From Dictyoglomus sp. (GTDB taxonomy: Bacteria; Dictyoglomota; Dictyoglomia; Dictyoglomales; Dictyoglomaceae), in contig JANXBZ010000012.1 of assembly GCA_025060475.1 (NCBI GenBank), positions 48,146 to 83,433 on the forward strand: a stretch of DNA of 35,288 nucleotides. Reading direction: 5' to 3'. The translations under genes and the position numbers were made by a program. This document shows, piece after piece, positions 18,336 through 25,873 of this stretch. Below the pieces are notes generated by a model. It was not told the DNA's origin and made no database searches. It was given only the letters and a program-made list of their open reading frames with translations. Positions within the stretch are counted from its first letter, which is position 1. Every line of letters begins with the position of its first letter.

Positions 18336-18734
18336 TTGTTCTTTGAATTTACAGTCTCTACACCTTCAAAGACTGCTTTAGTAGATATTACTGAAAAAAT
18401 TGAGGATTGTATTAGGAAAAGTAATGTAAAAGAAGGAAGATGCTTTATTTTTATTCCCCACACTACTGCAGGGGTCATTATAAATGAAAATTATGATCCT
18501 AGTGTTGTGAGGGATATTCTAAACACTCTTGAGAAATTAATTCCTTGGAGCATGAATTATTCTCATGCGGAAGGAAATGCTCCTGCACATATAAAAAGCA
18601 CTATTCTTGGGAATCAGGTGGTAGCTTTTATTCAAAATGGAAGATTAAAATTAGGAACGTGGCAGGGAATATTTCTTGCAGAGTTTGATGGCCCAAGGGT
18701 AAGGAAAGTTTGGGTTGACATAGTTGGAGAATAG
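18336..18734 (+). CDS. yjbQ: YjbQ/UPF0047 family protein
   Basis: 132 residues, the usual family length. Visible motifs: FIPHTTAGVIINENYDPSV (44-62) with the conserved histidine, NYSHAEGNAPAHIKSTILG, then GTWQGIFLAEFDGPRVRKVWV at the end. E. coli YjbQ has been reported to have weak thiamin phosphate synthase activity; the true role is uncertain. Start at TTG 18336, set by AAGGAGG at 18321-18327. It is divergent from rtcB. It should not be confused with archease, a different small family often found beside rtcB. Confidence 0.9.
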   Translation: MFFEFTVSTPSKTALVDITEKIEDCIRKSNVKEGRCFIFIPHTTAGVIINENYDPSVVRDILNTLEKLIPWSMNYSHAEGNAPAHIKSTILGNQVVAFIQNGRLKLGTWQGIFLAEFDGPRVRKVWVDIVGE

Positions 18735-18759
18735 GTTTAAACTCTTAAAAAGAAGGTAA

Positions 18760-18780
18760 TCCCTTATTTTTTAGAAGGGA
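18760..18780 (+). promoter_or_regulatory. Small hairpin that may cover the ribosome-binding site of the 25-residue ORF
   Basis: TCCCTT (18760-18765) pairs with AAGGGA (18775-18780) around a 9-base, T-rich loop. The right arm overlaps the GGGAGG (18777-18782) that precedes the ATG at 18790. The stem is only 6 bp, and weak at high temperature. Confidence 0.3.
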
Positions 18781-18789
18781 GGAATAAGT

Positions 18790-18867
18790 ATGGCTTGGTA
18801 TTGGTGGGTAATAATAATTGTAGTAATAATACTCTTAATTTGGTATTTCACAAAAGGAAAAAAATAG
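18790..18867 (+). CDS. 25-residue single-span membrane peptide (hypothetical)
   Basis: The frame opens at ATG 18790 with AAGGGAGG at 18775-18782, 7 bases upstream, and closes at TAG 18865-18867. The peptide starts MAWYWW, continues as an unbroken run of Val, Ile and Leu for about 13 residues, and ends WYFTKGKK. An aromatic belt, a hydrophobic core and a basic C-terminal tail are what a small membrane peptide needs, with the tail probably in the cytoplasm. It lies between yjbQ and a palindrome or terminator. No family recognised; the good ribosome-binding site and regular composition argue that it is real. Confidence 0.65.
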   Translation: MAWYWWVIIIVVIILLIWYFTKGKK

Positions 18868-18890
18868 TTAAAGTTTTTGGGATTTTTGCT

Positions 18891-18924
18891 TTAAAAGGGA
18901 TGGGATTAATCCCATCCCTTTTAA
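18891..18924. terminator. 34-nt perfect palindrome, probable terminator or operator before pncA
   Basis: The sequence reads identically on both strands over 34 bases. As RNA it folds into a 15-bp stem with a TTAA loop, with A4 before and T4 after a GGGATGGGA core, the same build as the terminator at 16752-16786. It ends 4 bases before the pncA ribosome-binding site, leaving no room for a promoter after it. It may therefore be a leaky terminator or attenuator, or an operator; a weak TGC-TTTAAA box at 18887-18895 overlaps its left end. Confidence 0.7.
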
Positions 18925-18939
18925 TATGGAGGTGAAAAG

Positions 18940-19488
18940 ATGAGATCAGCTCTTTTAATAATTGATATGATATTTGATTTTGTATACGGTAAATTTGGAA
19001 ATCCTTATGCTCAAGGAATAGTTCCTAAAATAAAGGATCTCATAGATTCTGCACGGGAAAATAATATTCCTATCTTTTATCTTGTGGATACGCATTCTAA
19101 AAATGATCCTGAAATGTCTCTTTGGGGCGAACATGCTATGGAGGGAGAAGAAGGCTCAAAAATAATTTCTGAGCTTTCTCCAAAGGAAGGAGATTATATA
19201 ATAAAAAAGAAAGTTTATAGTGGTTTTTTTGAAACAGATCTTGAGAAAAAATTAAAGAATTTAAATATTAGTACTTTATATCTAACAGGAACAAGTACCC
19301 ATATTTGTGTTCTTCATAACTCTGCTGATGGATTTTATCGAGGATTTAAAATTGTAGTGGTATCTGATGCAGTAGCATCTTTTGTTCCCGAGGAACATGA
19401 TAGAGCTTTAAAGTATATGAAGGAAATTCATGGTGCTGAGATTATAACTTCTGATGTAGTAAAGGAGAGGTGGAAAAAAGGTGAATGA
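18940..19488 (+). CDS. pncA: Nicotinamidase-like isochorismatase-family hydrolase
   Basis: 182 residues with the catalytic triad of the cysteine-hydrolase family: D9 (LLIIDMIFDFV), K91 (KKKVYSGF) and C123 (GTSTHICVLHNSADG). D50 and H52 (VDTHS) and H65 (WGEHAMEG) match the metal-binding part of nicotinamidases. The reaction would be nicotinamide to nicotinate plus ammonia. The next gene, overlapping by 8 bases, encodes nicotinate phosphoribosyltransferase, which strongly supports this role over other isochorismatase activities. GGAGGTG precedes the ATG directly after the 34-nt palindrome. Confidence 0.85.
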   Translation: MRSALLIIDMIFDFVYGKFGNPYAQGIVPKIKDLIDSARENNIPIFYLVDTHSKNDPEMSLWGEHAMEGEEGSKIISELSPKEGDYIIKKKVYSGFFETDLEKKLKNLNISTLYLTGTSTHICVLHNSADGFYRGFKIVVVSDAVASFVPEEHDRALKYMKEIHGAEIITSDVVKERWKKGE

Positions 19489-20665
19489 TTTTTTGGTTGC
19501 AAAACCTGAAGAGATAAAAAGGGGATTAGCGACTGATGCTTATTTTATAAGAACTGAAGAGGTCTTAGAGGGTCTTGGTAAAAATCCCTACGTGGTAATG
19601 GAACTTTTTACTAAATCTTTTCCTGATAAAAATTATCTTTTTGGGGTTTTTTTAGGTGCTTTTGAAGTTGCAAAACTTCTTGAGGGTTTGCCTATTGATG
19701 TTTATGCCATGGAAGAAGGAGAGATATTCTTTCCTTATGAACCTGTTATCCAAGTTATGGGTAGATATAAAGATTTTGCAAGATATGAAACTTCCATATT
19801 AGGGTTTGTTTCTTTTTTATCAGGAATAGGAACAAAATCTGCAAGAATAAGAATTTCTGCGAAGGATAAAAAGATCTATAGTTTTGGAACAAGACGTCAA
19901 CATCCTTTTTTAGCTCCTACTGTAGAATATGCCACCTATGTATGTGGATTTGATGGAGTATCCAATGTCCTTGGAGCAGAATATTTAGGGAAAAATCCTG
20001 TAGGAACTATGCCCCATGCATTAATTCTTGTAATTGGAGATGATAAATCCGCTTTCATTGCTTTTGATAAGTATGTAGATGAGAAAATTCCAAGAATTGC
20101 TCTAATAGATACTTTTGGGTCTCCTATAGTTGAATCTATTTCTGCTCTAGAAGCTTTGGGTTCAAAGCTACAAGGAGTAAGATTAGATAGTAAAGATTAT
20201 ATTTATCTTGTTAAAGACATAAGATGGGAATTTAAGAGAAGGGGATATGAAAATATTATGATTTTTCTCAGTGGTGGTTTAGATGAATATGAGATAGAGA
20301 AATATAGAGATTTAGTAGATGCCTTTGGGGTTGGAACGAGAGTAGCTAACGCTCCTGTTATAGATTTTGCATTAAAAATTGTAGAAGTAGATGGAGAACC
20401 AAGGGCAAAATCAGGGAATATGCCAGGAAGAAAGCAAGTTTTAAGAGATAAAAATTATAATGATATAATTCGCCTTTTTAAATCTGAGATATTACCAGGA
20501 TATGAACCCTTATTAAAACCTCTCATAGAGAAAGGAAAGATAGTAAGAGATATGGAAAACGTAGATAAAGTTAGAGAAAGAATATTGACTAAATTGAAAT
20601 CTTTACCCGAAAATTTAAAGATAATAAAGGGTGGAGAAATTCCTACAATAAAGTTTGAACCTTGA
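19481..20665 (+). CDS. pncB: Nicotinate phosphoribosyltransferase
   Basis: 394 residues. It converts nicotinate and PRPP to nicotinate mononucleotide for NAD salvage. Family features: TDAYFIRTEEVL near the start, FGTRRQHPFLAPTVEYATYVCGFDGVSNVLGAEYLG, GTMPHALIL, LIDTFGSPIVES, GVRLDSKDY, and the phosphate-binding FLSGGLDEYEIEKYRDLVDAFGVGT near residues 268-290. It belongs to the shorter bacterial/archaeal class. Start at GTG 19481, inside pncA, with AAGGAGAGG upstream. The promoter of the next operon overlaps its stop codon. Confidence 0.93.
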   Translation: MNDFLVAKPEEIKRGLATDAYFIRTEEVLEGLGKNPYVVMELFTKSFPDKNYLFGVFLGAFEVAKLLEGLPIDVYAMEEGEIFFPYEPVIQVMGRYKDFARYETSILGFVSFLSGIGTKSARIRISAKDKKIYSFGTRRQHPFLAPTVEYATYVCGFDGVSNVLGAEYLGKNPVGTMPHALILVIGDDKSAFIAFDKYVDEKIPRIALIDTFGSPIVESISALEALGSKLQGVRLDSKDYIYLVKDIRWEFKRRGYENIMIFLSGGLDEYEIEKYRDLVDAFGVGTRVANAPVIDFALKIVEVDGEPRAKSGNMPGRKQVLRDKNYNDIIRLFKSEILPGYEPLLKPLIEKGKIVRDMENVDKVRERILTKLKSLPENLKIIKGGEIPTIKFEP

Positions 20666-20690
20666 CGATTATATCCATTTTTGTTAATAT
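20662..20690 (+). promoter_or_regulatory. Promoter of the rpmH-rnpA-yidD-yidC-jag-mnmE operon
   Basis: TTGACG (20662-20667) and TAATAT (20685-20690) are exactly 17 bases apart, with TG at 20682-20683 in the extended -10 position. The -35 box overlaps the pncB stop. The start near 20697 leaves a leader of about 33 bases with GGGAGAGG before the rpmH ATG. Confidence 0.75.
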
Positions 20691-20729
20691 TACCTTTGTA
20701 TTAAATTTAGGAATAGAGGGAGAGGTAAA

Positions 20730-20864
20730 ATGAAAAGGACTTATCAGCCAAAGAAACATCATAGACAAAGAGTTCATGGATTTTTAAGAAGAATGAGAAC
20801 TCCTGGTGGAAGAAGAGTTTTAAAAAGAAGAAGAGCAAAAGGAAGAAAGAGATTGGCGGTATAA
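20730..20864 (+). CDS. rpmH: 50S ribosomal protein L34
   Basis: 44 residues, the standard L34 length: [18 protein letters not shown], then [20 protein letters not shown] and KRLAV. This nearly invariant, very basic protein binds 23S rRNA. GGGAGAGG lies just upstream of the ATG. The rpmH-rnpA-yidD-yidC-jag-mnmE order is widely conserved; in many bacteria dnaA and the replication origin lie on the other side of rpmH, but here pncB does. Confidence 0.98.
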   Translation: MKRTYQPKKHHRQRVHGFLRRMRTPGGRRVLKRRRAKGRKRLAV

Positions 20865-21254
20865 TTGAGTTTATTTTCCTTTCCAAAACATGAAAGACTC
20901 AAAAAGAAGAAGGATTTTAAAAGAATCATAAAGGAGGGAAGGGTCTATACCTTTCCTCCTTTTATGGTATATATAAGAAGGGGAAGTGATGTTAGAAAAA
21001 TAGGGATAATTGTTAATAAAAAAGTAGGATCTGCAGTAGTGAGAAATAGATTAAAAAGATTAGTAAGGGAAGTTTATAGATTGAATAGACCTTATCTTGT
21101 CGATGATGTGGAGATGATTGTGATTATAAAACCCTCAGATAGAATAATTAAAAATTTCTGGGAAATGGAGAAAATTCTAAAAAAAATATGGCAGAATGCT
21201 AATATTTTTAAAGATGTTGAAAAAAGTAGTAATTCTTCTAATAAAATTTTATAA
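20865..21254 (+). CDS. rnpA: Ribonuclease P protein component
   Basis: 129 residues. RnpA is the protein cofactor of the RNase P ribozyme that trims tRNA 5' ends. The N-terminal [19 protein letters not shown] and the RNR signature [19 protein letters not shown] (54-72) are both clear. Translation starts at TTG 20865, the base straight after the rpmH stop; no separate strong ribosome-binding site is seen, so re-initiation by ribosomes finishing rpmH is likely. The 3' end overlaps yidD by 41 bases. Confidence 0.95.
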   Translation: MSLFSFPKHERLKKKKDFKRIIKEGRVYTFPPFMVYIRRGSDVRKIGIIVNKKVGSAVVRNRLKRLVREVYRLNRPYLVDDVEMIVIIKPSDRIIKNFWEMEKILKKIWQNANIFKDVEKSSNSSNKIL

Positions 21255-21468
21255 ATATTTTATATCTCCAGCTCTTCCTCATTCCTGTAGATTTTATCCC
21301 ACATGCTCCACATATACTTTAACTGCCATTGAAAGATATGGGATTTTAAAAGGAGGGCTTCTGGGAATTAAAAGAATACTAAGATGTCATCCCTTTAATC
21401 CAGGAGGCTTTGATCCTGTTCCAGAATATATAAGAAAAGAAAAATTAAATAGGAGGAAAAAAGAATGA
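21214..21468 (+). CDS. yidD: Membrane protein insertion efficiency factor YidD
   Basis: 84 residues from ATG 21214. An in-frame ATG six codons earlier (21196) is possible, but [19 protein letters not shown] matches the family start. The diagnostic [20 protein letters not shown] (24-43) with three cysteines (C25, C31, C58) and [14 protein letters not shown] (57-70) are complete. YidD helps YidC insert membrane proteins and sits on the cytoplasmic side of the membrane through its N-terminal amphipathic helix. It overlaps rnpA (41 bases) and yidC (ATGA). Confidence 0.95.
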   Translation: MLKKVVILLIKFYKYFISPALPHSCRFYPTCSTYTLTAIERYGILKGGLLGIKRILRCHPFNPGGFDPVPEYIRKEKLNRRKKE

Positions 21469-22094
21469 TACAATTTTTAGTGGATATCTTAGGAAAAATA
21501 TTGGAATTTTTTTATTCTTGGACTAATAATTATGGACTTGCCATAATTTTCTTGGTTATTTTTGTTAGAATTATTTTATACCCTTTGGTTCAAGCCCAGC
21601 TTAAATCCCTTCTTCTTATGCAAAAGATACAACCCGAGATTCAAAAACTTCAACAAAAATTTAAAGATGATCCCCAAGCTCTAAATAGAGAAATTATGCT
21701 TCTCTACAGACAATATAAAATAAATCCTGCTATGGGATGTTTACCTTTAATTCTTCAATTTCCCATTCTCATTGCCCTTTATCAATTACTTGTAGGTTAT
21801 AAATATGCGACTACCCCTACCTTTCTTTGGATCTCTGATCTCACAAAGCCTGATGTTCTCCTTTTACTTCTTATGGGAGTAACCCAGTATTTTTCAGGAA
21901 AAATAACTGCTTTTCCCGCTTCTCCCGAGGCAAGAAAACAACAGGAACTAAATAATATTATTATGTCTGTATTATTTACAGGTATGTTCTACTTTTTTAA
22001 TATACCTGCAGGGGTTATGCTTTACTGGTTTACTTCTAATCTTTTCCAACTACTTCAACAGTTTATAGTAGTGAAGCTTCATTTAGGAGGCTAA
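21465..22094 (+). CDS. yidC: Membrane protein insertase YidC (Oxa1 family)
   Basis: 209 residues, the short form without a large periplasmic domain and without a lipobox. TM1 (about 24-44) contains R35, the conserved groove arginine ([11 protein letters not shown]). A charged cytoplasmic hairpin ([27 protein letters not shown]) follows, then [23 protein letters not shown], and two to three further helices ending [17 protein letters not shown]. It inserts proteins such as ATP synthase subunit c, alone or with SecYEG. It overlaps yidD by 4 bases and precedes jag by 4. Confidence 0.95.
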   Translation: MIQFLVDILGKILEFFYSWTNNYGLAIIFLVIFVRIILYPLVQAQLKSLLLMQKIQPEIQKLQQKFKDDPQALNREIMLLYRQYKINPAMGCLPLILQFPILIALYQLLVGYKYATTPTFLWISDLTKPDVLLLLLMGVTQYFSGKITAFPASPEARKQQELNNIIMSVLFTGMFYFFNIPAGVMLYWFTSNLFQLLQQFIVVKLHLGG

Positions 22095-22098
22095 TAAT

Positions 22099-22716
22099 AT
22101 GAAAGAGGTGGAAACTGAGGGAAAAACTTTAGAAGAAGCTTTAAAGAAGGCCCAGCTTATTCTAGAAGTTCCTTTAGAAGAAATAGAATATGAGATTTTA
22201 GAAATAGGAAAAGAGGGAATTTTAGGAATTGGAGCTAAACCCTATAGAGTTTACGCTCGAATAAAAAAGAAAGCTGATGATATTTTAGAAGAATTTTTAA
22301 AAAATATTTTGAAAAGAATGGAATTAAAAGTTAGAATTAAAAAGATAAAAAAAGATAATAACATTTTATTTAGCGTTGAAGGGGAAAACTTAGGTAGGAT
22401 TATTGGATATAATGGAAGAACTTTATCCGCCCTTGAATTTATCTTGAGATTATATGGTGCAAAATTAGGGATACAGGAAATAATTACATTGGATATTGAT
22501 CATTACAGAGAAAGAAGAGAATTTCAACTTATAAATTTAGCGAAGAAAATAGCAAAAAGGGTAAAGGAAGAAAAAAGAAAGATAGCTTTAAATCCTCTTC
22601 CAGCAAGGGAAAGAAGAATCATACATATAGCTTTACAAGAAGATCCCTTTGTCTACACCTATAGTGAAGGAGAAGAACCTAAAAGAAGAGTAATCATAGC
22701 TCCAAGGGAAGAATGA
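22099..22716 (+). CDS. jag: Jag/KhpB RNA-binding protein
   Basis: 205 residues in three domains: Jag-N (1-50; EVETEGKTLEEALKKAQ, then EILEIGKEGILGIGAKPYRV), a KH domain with the GYNG loop at 103-106 (LGRIIGYNGRTLSALEF), and an R3H domain with R172-x3-H176 (ARERRIIHIAL). In Firmicutes the protein pairs with KhpA and binds many RNAs, affecting cell shape and division. It is placed between yidC and mnmE as usual and overlaps mnmE by 4 bases. Confidence 0.95.
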   Translation: MKEVETEGKTLEEALKKAQLILEVPLEEIEYEILEIGKEGILGIGAKPYRVYARIKKKADDILEEFLKNILKRMELKVRIKKIKKDNNILFSVEGENLGRIIGYNGRTLSALEFILRLYGAKLGIQEIITLDIDHYRERREFQLINLAKKIAKRVKEEKRKIALNPLPARERRIIHIALQEDPFVYTYSEGEEPKRRVIIAPREE

Positions 22717-24098
22717 AGAAATATCTAAGTGATGATATAGTTGCTATATCCACTCCTCTGGGACATAGTGGGATAGGTGTGATTCGTCTCTCAGGCCCCA
22801 ATGTGATTTCCATTGTTAAGGATATTTTTATTCCTTTTAAAAAGAAAAAGGATATAAGTAAAGTTCCCTCTCATACTCTTCATTATGGAAAAATTTCTGA
22901 TGGGAAAAGAATTATTGATGAAGTTATGGTAGCGATTTTAAAAGCACCAAATACCTATACAAGAGAAGATATGGTAGAAATATATGCTCATGGAGGGCCT
23001 ATCCCCTTACAAGAAATTTTAAATCTTATCTTAAATAAAGGAGCAAGACTCGCAGAAAAGGGAGAATTTACAAAAAGAGCCTTTTTAAATGGAAGAATCG
23101 ATCTTCTACAGGCGGAAGGAATTTTAGATATTATTTATGCAAGAAGCTCAAAATCTTTAGATATTGCTATTAGAAAATTAGAGGGAGAATCATCGAAAAT
23201 TTTAAAAGAGATAAAGAAGGAAGTTGAAAGATTGAGAATATACTTAGAGGCAGTTTTAGATTTTCCAGAAGATGTTAGTGATTTAGAGAGAAAAGAGTGG
23301 ACTAATTCTTTAAAAAATTTATCAGAAAAGGTAAAAAATCTTATTGAAAGGGCGGAAAGGGGAGAATGGCTTAAGGGAGGATATAGAGTAGTTCTTGTGG
23401 GAAGACCTAACGTGGGAAAATCAAGCTTATTTAATGCATTAATGAGAGAAGAAAGAGTTATAGTAACACCAATTCCTGGTACCACAAGGGATTATATTGA
23501 AGGTGAGTTAATCCTATCAGGATACCTCATAAGATTGTTTGATACTGCAGGAATTAGAGAGCCAAAGGATGAAATTGAAGCTATTGGAATTAAAAAAACT
23601 CAAGAGATAATTAAAAAGGCTAATTTAATACTTTTTTTGATCGATATTTCCGAGCCTTTAAAAAGAGAAGATGAAGAATTATTTAAAGAAGTATATAGAG
23701 AGGATGCAAAAATTATCTTAGTTTTAAATAAAATAGATCTTGAGATAAAAATTAAAGAAAGAGAATTAGAAGAGAAATTTCCAAATGTACCTAAAATTTA
23801 TATATCCACTTTAACCAGGGAAAGACTAAGTTTGTTAGAAGAAATTATAGTAAATCATATAAAAGAAGAGGAATCTCTTGATGTTCTATTTTTCAATACC
23901 TATCATCTTCAAGAATTAAGGAAGTCTTATGATCTTTTATCTCAATCCCTAGAGATTCTTGAAAAACCCCTTTGGGGTATGGATGTTTTGGCGGAGAATC
24001 TTTTTGAGATAGAAAAAATCTTTGGTAATATCTTGGGAGAGGAAGTTTCTATTGATATAGTTGATAAGATTTTTGAGAATTTTTGTGTGGGAAAATAA
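22713..24098 (+). CDS. mnmE: tRNA uridine-5-carboxymethylaminomethyl modification GTPase MnmE
   Basis: 461 residues. With MnmG it modifies U34 of several tRNAs using a folate-derived carbon. The N-terminal folate-binding domain begins DDIVAISTPLGHSGIGVIRLSGP. The G domain is inserted in the helical domain: P-loop GRPNVGKSS (230-238), a TTRDYIEG switch I, DTAGIRE switch II, and LNKIDLE. The essential C-terminal FCVGK places C458 in the CxGK motif. All parts are intact and family length is normal. Confidence 0.97.
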   Translation: MKKYLSDDIVAISTPLGHSGIGVIRLSGPNVISIVKDIFIPFKKKKDISKVPSHTLHYGKISDGKRIIDEVMVAILKAPNTYTREDMVEIYAHGGPIPLQEILNLILNKGARLAEKGEFTKRAFLNGRIDLLQAEGILDIIYARSSKSLDIAIRKLEGESSKILKEIKKEVERLRIYLEAVLDFPEDVSDLERKEWTNSLKNLSEKVKNLIERAERGEWLKGGYRVVLVGRPNVGKSSLFNALMREERVIVTPIPGTTRDYIEGELILSGYLIRLFDTAGIREPKDEIEAIGIKKTQEIIKKANLILFLIDISEPLKREDEELFKEVYREDAKIILVLNKIDLEIKIKERELEEKFPNVPKIYISTLTRERLSLLEEIIVNHIKEEESLDVLFFNTYHLQELRKSYDLLSQSLEILEKPLWGMDVLAENLFEIEKIFGNILGEEVSIDIVDKIFENFCVGK

Positions 24099-24110
24099 AG
24101 GGAGGATAAT

Positions 24111-24983
24111 ATGGAATTTTGGATAATTATTTTAGGTATTGTTCAGGGAATAACAGAGTTTTTACCTATAAGTAGTACTGCTCATTTGATATTGATTCCA
24201 TATTTTGCCAAAGTACCAGATTTTGGACTTACCTTTAATGTGGGAATCCATCTTGGTACCTTCTTAGCAGTTCTTTTTTATTTTATAAAAGATTGGATAG
24301 AGATTTTAATGGGATTATTCAAAGGTGGAGAAAAAAGAAGATTATTAGGATTAATTCTTATTGCTACCATACCTGCTGGGTTTTTGGGATTATTACTTGA
24401 TCCTATTGTAGAAAAGATTTCCCAACCCCAAACTTATTCTTTTTCTATATGGGTTATTTTATTAGGTGTTATTTCTTTTGGAGTAGTATTTCTACTTTTA
24501 GAAAAACAATCAGGGAAAAATTTAGAAATAGAAGATCTTGATTATAAAAAAGCGCTAGTTATTGGTTTTTGGCAGGTATTATCTCTATTTCCAGGAGTAT
24601 CAAGATCAGGATCTACCATAGCGGGAGGTATGTTTACAGGATTAAAAAGAGAATCTGCAACTAAATTTTCCTTTTTTTTATCCCTTCCTATAATTGGAGG
24701 TGCAGTGTTTTTTAAGCTTATAGATTTAGTAAAGGAAGGCAGTAAGGAATTTTCTTTGATTTTCTATGGAACTATAATCTCCTTTATTGTAGGACTTCTT
24801 TCTATTCATACCCTTTTGAATTATGTAAGAAGAGCATCCTTAGAAGTTTTTTCTTATTATAGATTTATCCTTGCTTTATCTATAATATTTGCCTTTTTTA
24901 ATCTCCAAATTATATCCCTTTTTGTATTTTTTATGGGAATTCTATATTTAATTATTAAAATATCAGCATCTAATAAGAAATGA
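24111..24983 (+). CDS. uppP: Undecaprenyl-diphosphatase
   Basis: 290 residues. UppP (BacA) dephosphorylates undecaprenyl pyrophosphate in the membrane to recycle the carrier lipid for cell-wall and glycan synthesis, and gives bacitracin resistance when abundant. The two signature loops are present: VQGITEFLPISSTAHLIL (11-28) and PGVSRSGSTI (161-170). About eight hydrophobic helices are visible. GGGAGG lies just before the ATG, 12 bases after mnmE. Its last codons overlap the ABC ATPase gene by 4 bases (ATGA), tying it to the exporter that follows. Confidence 0.96.
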   Translation: MEFWIIILGIVQGITEFLPISSTAHLILIPYFAKVPDFGLTFNVGIHLGTFLAVLFYFIKDWIEILMGLFKGGEKRRLLGLILIATIPAGFLGLLLDPIVEKISQPQTYSFSIWVILLGVISFGVVFLLLEKQSGKNLEIEDLDYKKALVIGFWQVLSLFPGVSRSGSTIAGGMFTGLKRESATKFSFFLSLPIIGGAVFFKLIDLVKEGSKEFSLIFYGTIISFIVGLLSIHTLLNYVRRASLEVFSYYRFILALSIIFAFFNLQIISLFVFFMGILYLIIKISASNKK

Positions 24984-25873
24984 TTATTATAGAGACCAAG
25001 AATTTAACAAAATACTATGGAAAATACAGAGGAGTTATAGATTTGAATCTGGAAATTTATGAGGGAGAAATTTTTGGCTATCTTGGTCCTAATGGAGCAG
25101 GAAAAACCACAACAATAAGATTATTATTAGACCTTATAAAACCCACAAGAGGGAAAGCTTTAATATTTGGGAAAGATGTAAATAAGGAAAAGAGTATAAG
25201 GGCAAAGATAGGTTACTTACCTGGAGAGTTATCATTATATGATAATTTAACAGGGAAAGAATTTTTAATCTATATGGGAAATCTGAGAAGAAGAATTGAT
25301 TTTAAATTTATGGAAGAGCTTTCTGAGAGATTTAATTGTGATCTTTTAAAACCTATAGGAACTCTATCTCATGGAAATAAACAAAAGATTGGTTTATTAC
25401 AAGCCTTTATTCATAGACCCTCTCTTTATATATTGGATGAGCCCACATTGGGTTTAGATCCTCTTGTTCAAAGGGAATTCTATAAATTGATTTCTGAGCT
25501 TAGAAGAGATGGGAGCACTTTTTTCTTATCCTCTCACATTCTTCCAGAAGTAGAAAGAATTTGTGATAGGGTTGGAATTATTAAAGAAGGTAAAATTGTA
25601 GCCATTGAAAAGATAGAAAATTTAAAGAAGAAAGCGTTAAGAAGAGTTGAAATACATTTTTCTGAGAAAGTACCTATAGAATATTTTTCAAATCTTCCTG
25701 GAATTAAAGAGCTAACTCAGGAAGATAATATAATAAAGTTTACCGTAATTGGATCTTTAGATCCAGTTATTAAAAGATCCAGTCAATTTGAAGTTATAAA
25801 TATCATTAGCCATGAACCAAGTCTTGAGGAAATATTTATGTCCTTTTATGGGGAGAGTAAAAATGGGGCTTAA
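24980..25873 (+). CDS. ABC exporter ATP-binding protein (BcrA/CcmA-like)
   Basis: 297 residues. Walker A GPNGAGKTT (36-44), Q-loop region IGYLPGELSLYDNLTG, signature LSHGNKQK (LSGGQ variant), Walker B YILDEPTLGLDP, and H-loop LSSHILPE are in order. The C-terminal 70 residues form the small beta domain common in drug and bacitracin exporters of the BcrA type. It overlaps uppP by 4 bases and the permease by 11. The substrate is unknown; a lipid-carrier-directed antibiotic is one possibility suggested by uppP. Confidence 0.93.
   Translation: MIIIETKNLTKYYGKYRGVIDLNLEIYEGEIFGYLGPNGAGKTTTIRLLLDLIKPTRGKALIFGKDVNKEKSIRAKIGYLPGELSLYDNLTGKEFLIYMGNLRRRIDFKFMEELSERFNCDLLKPIGTLSHGNKQKIGLLQAFIHRPSLYILDEPTLGLDPLVQREFYKLISELRRDGSTFFLSSHILPEVERICDRVGIIKEGKIVAIEKIENLKKKALRRVEIHFSEKVPIEYFSNLPGIKELTQEDNIIKFTVIGSLDPVIKRSSQFEVINIISHEPSLEEIFMSFYGESKNGA

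Noticed and set aside
18336-18734. Archease as the identity of the small gene beside rtcB
   Set aside because: Its HTTAGVIINE, HAEGNAPAHIK and GTWQGIF motifs belong to YjbQ/UPF0047; no archease motif is present.
20856-20866. GTATAAT at the rpmH stop as a -10 box for a leaderless rnpA
   Set aside because: The TATAAT-like bases run directly into the TTG start, leaving no room for a transcription start before it.
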